From the NCBI RefSeq assembly GCF_024139115.2, contig NC_085140.1:234672371-234736370 (forward strand): 64,000 nt of DNA, written 5' to 3'. How positions within the stretch are numbered: position 1 is the first letter of the stretch; each line of letters starts with the position of its first letter. Shown here in pieces: positions 1 to 11,479 of the stretch. The DNA is from Armigeres subalbatus. Lineage: Eukaryota; Arthropoda; Insecta; Diptera; Culicidae. The position numbers were made by a program, and so were the translations under genes. The notes beneath the pieces were generated by a model. The model searched no databases. It was not told the origin of the DNA and saw nothing but the letters and a program-made list of their open reading frames with translations.

Positions 1-2112
1 TTCAAGTAATGTTAACGCTTGGTAGAAATCCGAGTTTTCGAGTATAATCATGAAAATGTATTTTGTGAAAGAAGAGAGATAGTAATAAATGACGCTATTT
101 TCGTTTCAAATAATGACTTCGTAGACTTCTTTACGTAGTAAATTCAACATTCATACAAATAACCTAGTGTATTTTGACTACAAGGTCATAATGATTTTAG
201 TAGAGCTGTCTTGATCAACTTCACCCCAAACCAGATTACTAAAAAAATGTGTGATAATTTAATTTATTTTAATAAATGTGAACGCATTTCAGAAAACTAA
301 AGTTGTTGATTATTGCAACGTATAGCAGTACATGTTTTGAAAATATTTGTTTCGATTTGAAATGTAAACACACATTGTTGTTGCATGTTTTGTCTTAAAA
401 ATGATCATCTCCCCCCCTCAGTTGACGGTACTTACAATAAAGGAACGAAATTAATTTGTTATTTAAGTATTGTTGAATTCAATTCATTTTTTTTTAATAA
501 TGACAGCGGTTATCGGTTCAATTCTATCGACTACTCCGATCTCCATTATTACGCATAGGGTAACGAGTAGACACTGCTTCTACTTGCTTCTAGTGGGTAC
601 ACAAACGTTGAATGTTTGACGGATTATCTTATTTCTGTTTATGTCACTTTTTGATTCATTTGACGTTTAATAACCATTTAAAAATGAAGGTACAAAACAT
701 ATGTTGTGTTTATGGGTTATTAATGCTGGGGCTTTCACCATTCCACTATTTTCTCGTTGCTGGTTGTATGTCTAAGCTGTGTAAATTAATCGTAAATTCA
801 ACTTTTCTATAAACCACTAATTTTTCTTCTTTTTAATCTATTTTCAGGTATGGAATACTTCATAATGTTCTGGATATTTGCAGTTGATCATGAATACATG
901 ATCCCATATTATAGTAACAAGAGTGTCTTCAAACGGATAAGTAAACGTCTAAAGTACCTACTAAGGCTAAGTGATCTGGTGGCTACCTTATCTGCTTTAT
1001 AAGAAGTGATGAGCTTCTATTTAACACTGAAAAAATCACTCTAATAAAGAATTTAAGAAAAAATCTGCTTTATTCGCAGCAGGTTGTGAGTTCAATAACT
1101 GTCCTATTTTTATAACTTTGTAACACTAACATACTTCTATAACACTAAATTTGGATGCCGAAAATAATAATTTACATTTGAACGTTTCAGAAGACAACAT
1201 AATTCAAACTCATAATAGGGTATACAAATCAGGGAATCTCTGCTCATCAAGGCATTTCCGTATATCTAGCCTGAAAATGTTCGGGTTCGCTATGATTGCT
1301 GCCTTGTCCCGTTACGCTGGGATATGGATATACTCTGAGGTAGTGTGTAACTGTGTAAATCCGGTTATATCGCCATGCTCGGTACAACACTGAAGCTGAC
1401 AATATGACGTCCCTAACCATGAATCCCAAGGTGTCAGGCGACCCGTGCTGAGGGGATGAATGGCCTGGGGAGTGAAACAATTAGCCAGGCAGTTAACGGA
1501 GCCTGTAATGTTGGGTAGACACTTTTTCGTGGTGCAATACGGAATAAGATTTATCAAACTGTGCTGTAGTTCTTACTATTCTTGTTAATACTTATGAGTG
1601 GAGGTCGGAAGAGTATGGAACGACTATAACTTGCTTTTAGGTGACCCACCTTTTGCTCTTTTAGGTGGAGTAAATGGAGTAAATTATAAAAACGTAACTC
1701 AATCGTAGGTTGGTTTTTAAGCCGACGTCATGAATCTCCAAGCTCCAGAGCGCTGATTAATTCGGAACGAAGCGGATACGCATTTGATGGATCTACTGAA
1801 CACTCTGACTAATTATAGCTCTGTGTAACGGTGAGATTCCGAAATGCGAAACGCAATGAAATCAGATCTCTGTACAAAATCGAATTCGGAACTCATAAGA
1901 AAAAGTAAAAATATGTATGAACTACAGTACCGATGCATAGTTAAAATCAGTATTATCCCACTTATTGTTGAGCCGAAACTGATTGAGGGGCGCACCTTTG
2001 AGAGTTGGTATAAGCCTTACGAGGCCTTACATTAAGTTTGAAAAATATCTGAATAAAAAACGACTACTTCATTTCTTCTCAATAGAAATGGAGCAGAAAA
2101 CCATGCACTAAA
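1..2112. other. AT-rich non-genic DNA
   Basis: No coding region or repeat family is recognised. The open frames are short, AT-rich and lack family motifs. One small point: the 24 bases at 1283-1306 recur exactly at 48390-48413, just after a degraded LINE, so a short fragment of that element's 3' part may lie here. Confidence 0.6.
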
Positions 2113-2449
2113 CTATCCTGTAGCCGTATTTGCGTTGGCACCTTCCCATAGGTTGTTGAAACATGCTTTCTTGGGATGCCGAAACATGCTCTTGAAGGCC
2201 TTGTTTAAGACCAGTCTCGCAGCTCGCAACACTTCACGGCGGTCCGTTCTTTCATCCTTTTCAAGCCTTGACCCAGGAGGATTGAAGGGCCGCAATGTAT
2301 GGGTTGGACAGGAGGGCGACATCGTTCCTCAAAATCGAGATCGACTGCCACAGCAGCTGCTGGACAGTTGTACAGTGGTTAAGATTCAGCTGTGTTACCG
2401 CACGGCTTCTTCTTGTTTGTCTCTCCGAAAGGACATGAAGTTCCTCCAT
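2113..2449 (-). pseudogene. R1-type ORF2 fragment: endonuclease N-terminus joined to pre-RT linker
   Basis: At 2449-2261 the minus strand encodes a 62-residue piece whose residues 18-52 (TQLNLNHC through DVALLSNPYI) match the opening of the apurinic-type endonuclease of R1-like ORF2, which nicks the target DNA. Then the frame changes and 2260-2113 encodes a segment with the words SMFRHPKKACFNNLW and EGANAN, typical of the linker between endonuclease and RT. About 150 or more residues of endonuclease that should lie between are absent. The catalytic core is lost and the copy is dead. Confidence 0.65.
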
Positions 2450-3120
2450 AACTTAATTTTTGCTGGCGCAGATGAGGCCTTATCGCATTCCTGCGCCTTG
2501 TGCCCTTCCTCACCACAACGACGACACAGGTTGCTACGGGCCCTTACAGTTGTAGGATTTGTGCCCCGACTATAAGCACCGTTAGTGCCTTTCCACTGAA
2601 GGCAGCTGGAGTTTGCTTACTCAACTTCTCTCGCTCCATTACCTTTTTAGCTTCCACAACCGGTAACCTAATGTAGTCCGTCCCACTAGCTTGCGCTCCA
2701 CGTTTCAGAATCAAGATCATCTCACCGGTCTTGGTGCGGCTGACGCTTCGCACGTCCTGACTCAGCGCCGAAAGCTTTTCGGCCACCCACATCGATTTAA
2801 GGACTACGGCGTACTTATCCTTATCAGTTTTCACCAGAAAGGCATAGAGACGAGGCCTTGTTTTCTTAGCTTTCTTTATGGGTCGAGATGCGTCGATTTT
2901 TGGTCCCTTGTGCCGATGAAACCGGCCGGCTGGTTTTTGGGCCGAGAAGTCGCCTTCCCCGATCTATGGTCACCCGTCGTTTGGCTTTGCTCTGCGCGCC
3001 TTCGCCGGATTGCTACCTGGGCCGTTTCGGGTCATTGAACCATAGTCGCTCCTCCAAGGAAGGAGAAAGCATCGGTTTGGGCACCTTTGGGCGCTCGAGC
3101 AGCCTGGCAGAGCATCCGAA
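2450..3120 (-). pseudogene. R1-type ORF1 (gag-like RNA-binding protein), C-terminal part, broken
   Basis: The intact piece runs from 2834 to 2544 (96 residues). It has the pattern of LINE gag proteins: a block ending in YAVVLKSM, then a short alpha-beta unit with RSVSRTKTGEMILILKRG. Downstream in a shifted frame is one CX2CX4HX4C knuckle (CRRCGEEGHKAQEC) at 2485-2526, which in these proteins binds the element's RNA. Upstream a basic stretch and a stop codon show decay. The usual R1 ORF1 is several hundred residues with two or three knuckles, so this is a partial copy. GC content is clearly higher than in the flanks. Confidence 0.65.
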
Positions 3121-3358
3121 GGCTCTGTTTCAATTCCTTACTGATGTTCTGCCTTACGCTCGTGAACTCGATTTATTTATTTATTTGCCGTCAATCAAAT
3201 GTAGACCAATTATACTTTGTACAATAAATACTTATTATCTAGTCTATGTGTACTTCAGTCATTACCCAACTTGTCTAGAGAAGAAGACTTTTTTTAGATT
3301 AGTTTTACTCATCGTTACATCAATTGTTTCACAATGTGCATTATAACATGTCATCATT

Positions 3359-4372
3359 CTATTTATTGGGCCATTTCTGCCATAGTTTGTTTATTGATTT
3401 GATTATTGATATAAAATAGACTTCTATTTCTAAGTGGACGGATAGGGCGTAAAAATTAATATTTGCCAAAATTTCACTACTATCCACTCTTTGTGCGATA
3501 ATATCGTTCATGAAAGCTATCATTGAGAATTCCCTGCGTTTTTTGAGTTCTTCTAGGTTAATTAATAAACACCGTGATTCATAAGGAGGCAATGGTAGAG
3601 ACGTCCACCCTAGTTTTTGGAGCGCAAAAAGTAAAAATTGGTTCTGAACTGATTCTATGCGGTTTACATGTGTTTCATGATACGGAGCCCAAACTACACT
3701 GTAGTATTCTAAATGAGGCCTAACATGTGCAACGTACAAAGTTTTGATTGTGTAAGGATCATTGAAATTATAACTGAATCTTTTGATAAAACTAAGGATG
3801 TTGCTTGCTTTATAGATAATATTATTATAGTGATCTATAAACGATAATTTGGAGTCCAGAATGATACCTAAATCTCTAATTAGTTTGCATCTTTCAACTG
3901 TTTTCTGACTTATGTATATTTGTTCTTGTGCCGTATTGATCTTTCTTGTAAACGAGATTGAATGGCACTTTTTTATATTCAGTTGTAACAGATTTTTCTT
4001 ACACCATTTATAAAAATCGTTGATTTCATTTTGAAACACTAGTAGATCAGATTGCTTATGTATTTCTAAAAAGAGTTTCATGTCATCTGCGTAAATTGAA
4101 ACATTCAGGTAATTCAAAACATGATTCACATCGTTGACGAATAAGATGAATAACAATGGACCAAGGTGGGATCCTTGTGGTACTCCAGATGTAACCTTAA
4201 CTTGTTTTGACAAACATCCATCAAATCTTACTCTCTGGGTTCTGCCAGTCAAATATGATTCAATCCATTTTATTAACCTGGGATTGAGGTCTAGCTTGGA
4301 TAATTTGAAAAGTAAGAGAAATATCAACTCTGTCAAACGCCTTACTGAAATCAGTGTATAGAGCTTCAACAT
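3359..4372 (-). pseudogene. Reverse transcriptase, palm and C-terminal part (Jockey-type LINE)
   Basis: This 337-residue stretch holds the RT core: GVPQGS at residues 63-68 followed by LGPLLFILFVNDV, and the catalytic YADD at residues 94-97 (bases 4093-4082). After it come the thumb and the long C-terminal region with HVRPHLEYYSVVWAPYHETHV, a signature of insect Jockey-like elements. The first 20 residues are out of frame relative to the LINE, and the expected fingers motif is in the preceding frame, so a frameshift lies at about 4372-4423. The catalytic box itself is intact. Confidence 0.8.
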
Positions 4373-4422
4373 AATTTCCTCTATCTAAAGCGTTTATCGA
4401 AAATGATACAAATTGCAGCAAG

Positions 4423-4926
4423 TTAACCAAAACCGTGCTGGTTACGGGTAATTAAACCTTGAACTTGTGTGAAGATTTTATTGTTAATAATGGATTCAAA
4501 TAACTTAGGAATGCAAGACAATATAGCGATGCCACGGTAATTTTTAATGTCAGATTTTTTGCCACTTTTAAAAATTGGTATCAAAAACGATTGTTTCCAA
4601 GTAGAAGGAAGCGTATTGTGTTTCAGAGATGAATTAAATAACCAAAATAGAGGTTTGACAAACTCATTTGGAAGTGATTTCAACAGTATGGATGGTAGGT
4701 GGTCAGAGCCAGCACCCTTCGAAGAGTCTAAAGATTTGAGGGCATGTAGGATTTCGTTTGGAGATATGTTATCGACTGCGACATCATTTTCTAACTCAGG
4801 AAGGTAAGAGAAATAAGAGTAATCACGATCACAGTTATCATGTATTGTGTAAACGTCTTGAAAAAAATCAGCAAATAAGTTACTGACTTCAAATGAATTA
4901 TTCCCAATCTTATTGTCAAGTTGCAT
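4423..4926 (-). pseudogene. Reverse transcriptase, fingers part (Jockey-type LINE)
   Basis: A 167-residue piece with the pre-RT and fingers motifs of LINE reverse transcriptases: LPSTWKQSFLIPIFKSGKKSD then IKNYRGIAILSCIPKLFE, and ITRNQHGFG at its end. It continues downstream, after a frame change, into the palm at 4372. Upstream it overlaps the linker frame by a few bases. It is one section of a single decayed ORF2, not a separate gene. Confidence 0.8.
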
Positions 4927-5725
4927 TTTGTTGGAAAACTACTGGATTTTGTTCATCTCGAACATAGTTGAAAAATGATTTTGGGTCTGATTTAATATTG
5001 CGTTCAATCTTATTAGTGTAATCATCATGTGCCTTTTTAATTTCTAAATTCAACTCATCACATAATGACAAATAATATGCTAAATTTGAATCGTTCCTAT
5101 TATTCTTATACGCTTTATGCGCTTTTTGTTTTCTATTTTTTATATTAACTATATTCCTATTGTACCATGCTGGAATCTTATTTTTATATTTTTGTTTTTG
5201 CTTTATAGGTACTGCAATCATTAATACATCGCTCAATGTTTGATAGAATACATTTACGGCTTGGTCAGGATTTAGGTTGCCGATAAGGGTTTGCCAATCG
5301 ATACAGTTCAAGTTATTTTAATAAGCTCGTAGTTTGCATTTCTAAAATCGAGATAGGGTTCGGATAAATTGTCATCAAATGTTCTAGATGTCTCGTGGTT
5401 GAAAATGGAGTATTCAATTGCAATATGAAACACTTCGTTTTTCCATAGAGGGGAAGATGACTCGGTCACGCAGAAATCATCAGTCATATTAGTAAAAATT
5501 AAGTCTAGGTAGCAATTGTTATGATTTCTAACATGATTCACTTGATGCAATCCTATGTTTGAACTTTTGTCAAAGAGAGTTTGAAGTGTTTCATTATCTC
5601 CTACAATTGGTATCAAAAAATGGTCATTTTCGTCGTCAACAATAAAAATAGCTGCTCGCTGATTAAAGTCACCATATATGTGAACGTTTGCTTCGGCATT
5701 AAATTTTGATACGATTTCTTCAGCA
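4916..5725 (-). pseudogene. LINE endonuclease C-terminal part and linker (Jockey-type)
   Basis: On the minus strand the sequence near 5680 encodes VHIYGDFNQ, the conserved GDFN box of APE-type LINE endonucleases, followed by the frame 5616-5308 with IGLHQVNHVRNHNNCYLDLIFTN split by the usual variable loops. The frame 5311-4916 is the basic linker (IPAWYNRNIV) between endonuclease and RT. The N-terminal third of the endonuclease is absent because the copy is 5' truncated. At least two frameshifts are present. Confidence 0.7.
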
Positions 5726-5764
5726 ATAGTGAAAATTTTTTCATATGACTCCTTTTTTGCATGT

Positions 5765-5945
5765 TCAGGCTCTACTAAGAGAGTAGAATGTCAAGCTGCC
5801 AGCCCTCGCTTTCACAATATTACGATATCCAAGACAAGGTCGGTAACACGCGGCCAGAATGCCATAATCAAGATCTAGGCGGAGGGGTCGTAAAGCCCTT
5901 GGACATAGTCCCTGCTGCCCCGATGTGATAGGGATGTGATGTTCC
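5765..5945 (-). mobile_element. Fragment resembling the 5' leader of the RTE element
   Basis: Bases around 5895-5920 share the core GCCCTTGGACATAGTC with the 5' end of the nearly complete RTE copy at about 38865-38885, in the same orientation, and the flanking bases are partly alike. No coding sequence is attached. It is read as a detached RTE leader fragment lying at the truncated end of the Jockey-type LINE. Confidence 0.4.
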
Positions 5946-8900
5946 ATGTGAATGTGACATGTTTATATGCAATAGCTCAATGGTGTTCCACGTAGCTATG
6001 CCAACTAAAAATCCAAGTCTAAAACCCTGTAGATCATATTATCGACCATACAAAACTTCAATATCCAAACTCATGAATAGTAACACTGTAACCAGTTTAT
6101 TTGTTGACCATACAGACCTTCAATATCTGTACGCATGAATAATATGCAATACAGTAGATGGCTTCAGAATAATATGACATGTTTCTTAATGAGAAAGTGT
6201 ATTCCCAGTGAGTCTAACTAAGTCTAACTCAAAAATATGACCAAAACCCCGTATAACGCTCACGATCATAATTCAATAACGGTTTGAAAATTTTGAAAAA
6301 TCTCAAGATATCCACGAATATCTATTTATAATTATATTGAAAATTATATTGAAATATGGTGTAGAAAAAATCCGCATTGAATCGATTAAGTACTGAGTTA
6401 TTCAACCCTTGTTTCTATTGATACTTGCTGTCATTTTGTTATGAAGAAAACTTCTAAAGAAAAAGACCTTTCCATGCTCTCTTAATCTATCTATTGCTCT
6501 GTGATTAACCCCGAGATCTTAAGCTACTTCGTTATTTGAGCTTCTGATCCCACTATACTCATCTACGTGTCCATATACTGTTCCAGGACCACCATACCAT
6601 ATTACTTCAGAGTGGAATAGTCATGTTGAGCTGTTGAACACCTTTTCTTGGTCTTATCGCTCAATCACGTTGAATTCGTCACCGACATTTTACTCAACAT
6701 GGCAATTGTGCAGGTGACGAGGTCCTGTGTCACCGGATGGAGCATTACGTTCCGCTCGACGACTTCACACAGATGCTTTGTCGTAATCTACTCGGTCTAG
6801 TTTCCGACTGTGGATTTAGCCTTCTAAGGCAGCGAAATCTACTGTGAGAGAAGTTCTCCCGACTAACCGGGCGTCCGGCTCGGTACGGCGTTTACGATCA
6901 TACCGACTAAAACTCATACTGTCTTTGACGATATCGGTCTTTGCGTGTTCGCGACTCATATGGCCGACCTATACCTATACCATATACCTGTTTTGTGGGT
7001 CCATTGCGCCAAGCGGTTACAGCTTGTCACTATCTGAGATGTATTTTGTACCAGCCCTCATTCGCATTTTCCTTTCGTTTTCTGCTAATTGTATTCGGAA
7101 TGACATAAAACGTATAAATCATAACTTTTATAGGCAATACTGCTTTTAATGCCTCCTGGAGAGTGTACAAGTGATGTTATCTCACATGTACACGACCCAT
7201 TCGATTCATATTACTCAGCATCTTGCGACCATGCAGTCACAATACATAACTCGCAAATGGATGCGTTCGGGGTACCCTTATGGAATACTTGCAATCCGAA
7301 ATGAATTACAGCATATCAATGTTCACTGTTTATTTTCCTCGAACCCTAAACCAAATATTAAATAACGAACTTCCTTTCTTATGAACTCGATTGAACCCAT
7401 TGATGGCCAGTATCTCCCGTACAGCACCTTCTGCCATGCGTTGTTGATTGAAATACCGACTCCCATATCACCGGACGCAGTTCATTGCCCATAAAAGCTG
7501 GTGTGTTAACAGCGCGCAGATCCTTCCTCACACGGAGGATTCCAAAATTGCGCCGACTAATGATAAAAGCGAAAGTCATGTCATTGAAAGGTTTACCGCC
7601 GGCCGTATGTGTGCGTTTGCTCCTAATGTTGAACGGTGGTCGTCCGGTCAGCGGCAGTCTGTCGTTTGTTCGCCTTTGGTCGGCGGCATGGCCAATGGAC
7701 GGCGGGGACCACCACGACAAAGGAGAAAGTGAGAGTTTGATGGCCCGTGGCAACCAGCTGGGCACATGGGAGGATTGTGCAAACGCGTAAAACTATTTGA
7801 CGCTCAGGGTGATACGTCAGTTAGCTATGGGGATGTTGTGAATGGATGGACGGTCGTAAGATGTGGCGAAATGATAGCGCTAATGAGCCAATTATCCGAG
7901 GAATTTGTTTGACATGCCGCATAATTTGACGCTATTTAGTTCAGTTAGTTATGGATGTTTGTGGCTGGATGCTACTTATGTGCCTATCTATGCAGTCATG
8001 TTGTCATGTAACACCGCGATGTTGAAATGCGTTAGAAAATACTGCACGTAGAGCAGTGCGCTGCCGCGCCACGCCACGGATATTTGTTTTGCATACCCCT
8101 AGCACTAACATTTTTGAATTGGAGCGCTGTGGAAATTTAGAAGATTTTTTTGTGGAAATTAACTTTTCAGATTTCCGAAATACCTACAATAGAAAATTTT
8201 GAGGAATACTAAAAAATCCGGCGAAATTGAAAAATATTTTCCGGGAGGCTTAGACGAGTTTCTCTTGAGATTTAAAAAAAATCCCTAAAATGTGGTCAAT
8301 TCAGAAAAAAAAATAGGAATTGTAGAAGATTCCTCCGAAGATAGGGTACTTGATTCTCGAATTAGATTTTATAGCTTGAATGCGATTATGTAATTTTTAA
8401 TTTCGACGAAAATATTTTGTATTTCGATTATTAATTTCCTTGCCGACATCGGCTTACATAACTTCCCTGTAGTTTAATTGCATTTAGTAATTGATACATA
8501 TGGGAAAAATCCTTCACTATCATCAAAATATCCCAAAACAACATGCAGAAAAGCAATTTGCCACCGCCCACCCCTTTCAATACCGCAGCTCATAAGTAAA
8601 AGTCACGACACTGCACCGCCGCCCCAATTCCACCTGCTCCGGTCGGGTTCAAGCAGCTCGGCGTAATTCTCTTTCTCGCCCCAGTTATTTCGCCTCAGAG
8701 CCGTGCTGCGCTGCTTCTGTGCATAAATCAGCGGATCGATTTCACTTCATCTAAATGATACATCTTGTTGATACTAATTACAGCATCGCTAATTCATACT
8801 CACGACTCTTACCGCGGAGTGACCGTAGATCGAACGAAACCTTCCAACAACGCCTGAACCCCTTCCTGTCAAATGGCGACGGCCACGGCACAGCGATGGA

Positions 8901-9753
8901 ACGGTCGGCAGTGCCTGCAGCGTGGCATTTTCTGCTCTAGTTGCTCGAAATTTTTCACGCGTACGTTCTCAATTACAGACTCGAGCAATTTGAAGGGGGG
9001 CCGTCGAACAGGGAGCCAGACTGAATGGTATTTTGCTGTTCTTGCAATTGGGTTCAGGCGAGTGGCGCAAACGCGCGCGCTAGATAAACAGCATTCTCCG
9101 GAGGAAATTGCTGAACATGTGCCAACCATGTGCAGATTCCGGATTTTGATTTCATTTGGTGAAGGTTTACGAGACGAGAAGATTTGAATCACTGGTTTAA
9201 AGTTCATTTCCATTAGTCTGACATATTTATGGGTAACATTTGTGATATCCATATCATCATTTGGTTCAGGGTCGTTATTGACATTCAGCTAAGCAGTTAT
9301 TTCGCTTCGAGTTTCAAAACAAGACACTAAACATACATAACATAACGGTTCTTCTGATGATCATAGCAGACATGGTCTCCGATTATGATTAACCATCGGG
9401 TTTTAGAATTATTGGATCTACTTATTTTCCGACCATACTGACTGAGTAGTTCAAGATTTAGCGATATATTTATTGAAAGCGTAATGCTTGTGTGGTTATA
9501 TCGGCTTCTGGATTAAACAAGTCGGGTGATACCGAATAGACGGATGATTGTTATAATTAGACTAATCGAAGTTTCATTTTTAGCAGTTGAAACAGCTGAA
9601 ACAGCAGTACAGATTAGTGGTAATAAGACACTGCACGAACTGCTTTATCTCTTTCTCACTGCAAAGAAATTAGAAAACAACAAGGATTTGTTGTTTTCAC
9701 TGAGGAACGAAAGAGAAAGAGTTTTGTCGTGTAGTGCCATATGTTCCAGATTG
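5946..9753. other. Non-genic DNA, no recognised gene
   Basis: No frame shows a known domain. GC-richer patches with overlapping open frames on both strands occur at 6840-7150, 7380-7790 and 8480-9250, but none has a family motif and splice sites cannot be assigned. An imperfect direct repeat of about 50 bases (TTTGACGCT through a GGATG end) occurs at 7794-7850 and 7922-7975. Confidence 0.5.
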
Positions 9754-9880
9754 ATGTGTTTTGTTCTACTATTGTCAGGATTTTTGTACATCGAACACTT
9801 CGAAAAATGTCACAAGTTGCTTTGATTTTGAGCACAATTGATCAAAAAATCGCCTGACAAAACAGAACAAAACATGTCTA
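9754..9880. mobile_element. Short inverted-repeat element (MITE-like)
   Basis: The left end near 9756-9790 contains TTTTGTTCTACTATTGTCAG and the right end near 9849-9878 carries its diverged reverse complement (CCTGACAAAACAGAACAAAA). The same core is found in the two better-preserved elements at 21051-21234 and 21492-21668, so this is an older or divergent member of that family. No coding capacity. Confidence 0.5.
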
Positions 9881-10618
9881 AACAGCCATTATTTCCCCTA
9901 TCTGATTTTCGCGTATCATGTTCCTTTCCTACCCTGTTTTCGATTAATTATTCCACCCATCATTGCAATAATGGTAGAAAGTGCTAAACTGCACGTGCTC
10001 ATGCGCGTCGCTCGTGCTCCTCCCTGTCGCCCATTTGGCGTTTCCCTGGCAACGATCCACCTAGCCGGCCCCAATAAGCAACCATGGCCTACTACTTGGC
10101 GTGCAAGTGGGTGAATGAAACGTGCGAATTGTGGCGAACCCTGATTATAACAAGCGGAGCATATTCGTGAACCGCTGATTAGCGATGATTAGCCGTCATC
10201 GTAGCGTGGTCGCGCCTGAAACTGGTTCAATTGCGCGAACATACATACGCTCCTCCAATTACCAAGGTCCTCATCACGATGAACAACACTTTTGATATTC
10301 ACGTGCAACATGATAGAGAAGCAAATGAGTTGATGCTTGGCAAACACGTCGCCGACGAGGGAAATTTTTCGTGATTGCTCTGTTCATTGTTTTTCAGATT
10401 GCTTACTTTCTTTACACTGCAATTGCTAATTTAATTCGATCATTGAAAATGTACACAATCACGCATCATCCAGAGTCAAAATTAGAGCACTTCAAAAAGG
10501 GGGAATCGAAACTTGTAAAAGTTGTACACTTGGAGTAGATCGGAGCAAATTTGAATGCTCACCTGCCAATAATAAGTTTTCTCACACGTCGGCCAAAGAC
10601 ATTGCACTCTCAACATTC
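9881..10618. other. Non-genic DNA
   Basis: Nothing recognisable beyond a GC-richer patch at 10000-10240. No gene or repeat family can be supported. Confidence 0.5.
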
Positions 10619-10627
10619 ATTCATTTC

Positions 10628-10800
10628 GGCTCCACCCCAGTACCCCGAATCCCAGTACCCCGAATCCCAGTACCCCGAATGCCATTGCCCCGAAGGCCAC
10701 TACCCCGAATGAGACAGTGCCCCTAAAGTCATTACCCCGAATAGGACACTACCTCGAAATCCATTACCCCGAAAGGCAATTACCCCGAAAACATTTAGAA
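10628..10800 (-). repeat. Left arm: tandem TACCCCGAAT-type repeat
   Basis: About eleven degenerate units of roughly 15-16 bp built on TACCCCGAATNNCAT. The right arm at 15118-15253 carries the reverse complement. Unit spacing varies by one or two bases. Confidence 0.85.
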
Positions 10801-10959
10801 TCTATAGTATTCTATTATTATGTTTAACGCCAACAGATATCGATGAATCGCAACAGTTTTTAACCAGCCAGTTTAACCAACTGTTTTGATTTTTCTTCTA
10901 ATTAGTTTAAACTGTCATTCCTGTCATTATGATCTGGAAAAGTAATATTCTACGAAATG

Positions 10960-11460
10960 GAGTAAGAGATCCTTTTTTCCAACGTGTTTTCCCTGTATAA
11001 GGCGAACAGAGGCGATGATGCCTTGTTTTAATGAACTAGTTTGCCCGGTATAAGGCATACAGGGTAAATATGATCTTTTTTTAATAAACGCGTTTGCCCG
11101 GTGTAAGACAGAAAGGGGAGATGATGACTTCTTCAAATGGACATGTTTGCCCGGTATAAGGCAGACAGAGGAGATGATGCCTTCTTTAAATGGACGCGTT
11201 TGCCTAGTATAAGGCAGATAGAGGAGATGATGCCTTCTTTAAATAGACGCGTTTCCCCGGTATAAGGCAGACAGAGAAGATGATGCCTTCTTTAAATAGA
11301 CGCGTTTGCCCGGTATAAGGCAGACAGAGGAGATGATACCACCTTTTAATAAACGTGCTTATACCTCGATAAGGTACACAGTGGAAATACTGCCTTTTAA
11401 AAAGAAACGTCTGCTCGATAGAAGGCGAAACAAGATGATGCCTTCTTTAAGTCAACGCAA
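10960..11460. repeat. 53-bp minisatellite
   Basis: The core GATGATGCC starts at 11173, 11226 and 11279 and as a variant at 11120 and 11332, a constant 53-bp period. Each unit contains GATGATGCCTTCTTTAAA, then CGCGTTTGCCCGGTATAAGG and CAGACAGAGGA. About nine units in all, with outer ones degenerate. It ends at the truncated start of the LINE, and an open frame from 11306 runs from it into the LINE by chance. Confidence 0.9.
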
Positions 11461-11479
11461 CTTCCCGAAGACAAACAAG

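Larger units (their letters stand above)
2113..3166 (-). mobile_element. R1-type non-LTR retrotransposon remnant, internally deleted
   Basis: Read on the minus strand this stretch holds a gag-like ORF1, a CCHC zinc knuckle, the first part of an endonuclease ORF2, and then the endonuclease-RT linker of ORF2. The order ORF1-knuckle-ORF2 is that of R1-type LINEs. Most of the endonuclease and the whole reverse transcriptase are missing, so it cannot move. The upstream end touches the 3' tail of a minus-strand Jockey-type LINE near 3168. The clade call rests on motif order and wording, not on alignment; another two-ORF LINE lineage is the alternative. Confidence 0.7.
3168..5770 (-). mobile_element. 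Jockey-type non-LTR retrotransposon, 5' truncated
   Basis: A minus-strand LINE with endonuclease, linker and reverse transcriptase in the normal order and a 3' UTR ending in repeated AAAT units near 3168-3182. It is cut at its 5' end inside the endonuclease, at about 5770, as is usual for target-primed reverse transcription. The ORF is split into four frames (5616-5308, 5311-4916, 4926-4423, 4372-3359). No target-site duplication is obvious at the two ends. A shorter relative lies at 52325-52702. Jockey-clade placement is by motif only. Confidence 0.85.

Noticed and set aside
1247..1557. Overlapping frames near 1.3 kb as a gene
   Set aside because: Three frames on two strands are open without motifs; only a 24-base match to a LINE-associated segment is notable.
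6715..6850. Short frame DEVLCHRMEHYVPLDDFTQM as a LINE C-terminus
   Set aside because: Resemblance to R1-type C-terminal regions is too weak without an alignment.
7379..7790. Overlapping frames of about 100-128 codons on both strands
   Set aside because: Shadow frames of a GC-rich patch; no motif in any.
10928..11460. CRISPR-like array of evenly spaced repeats
   Set aside because: The period is a contiguous 53-bp tandem without unique spacers, and the genome is that of an insect.
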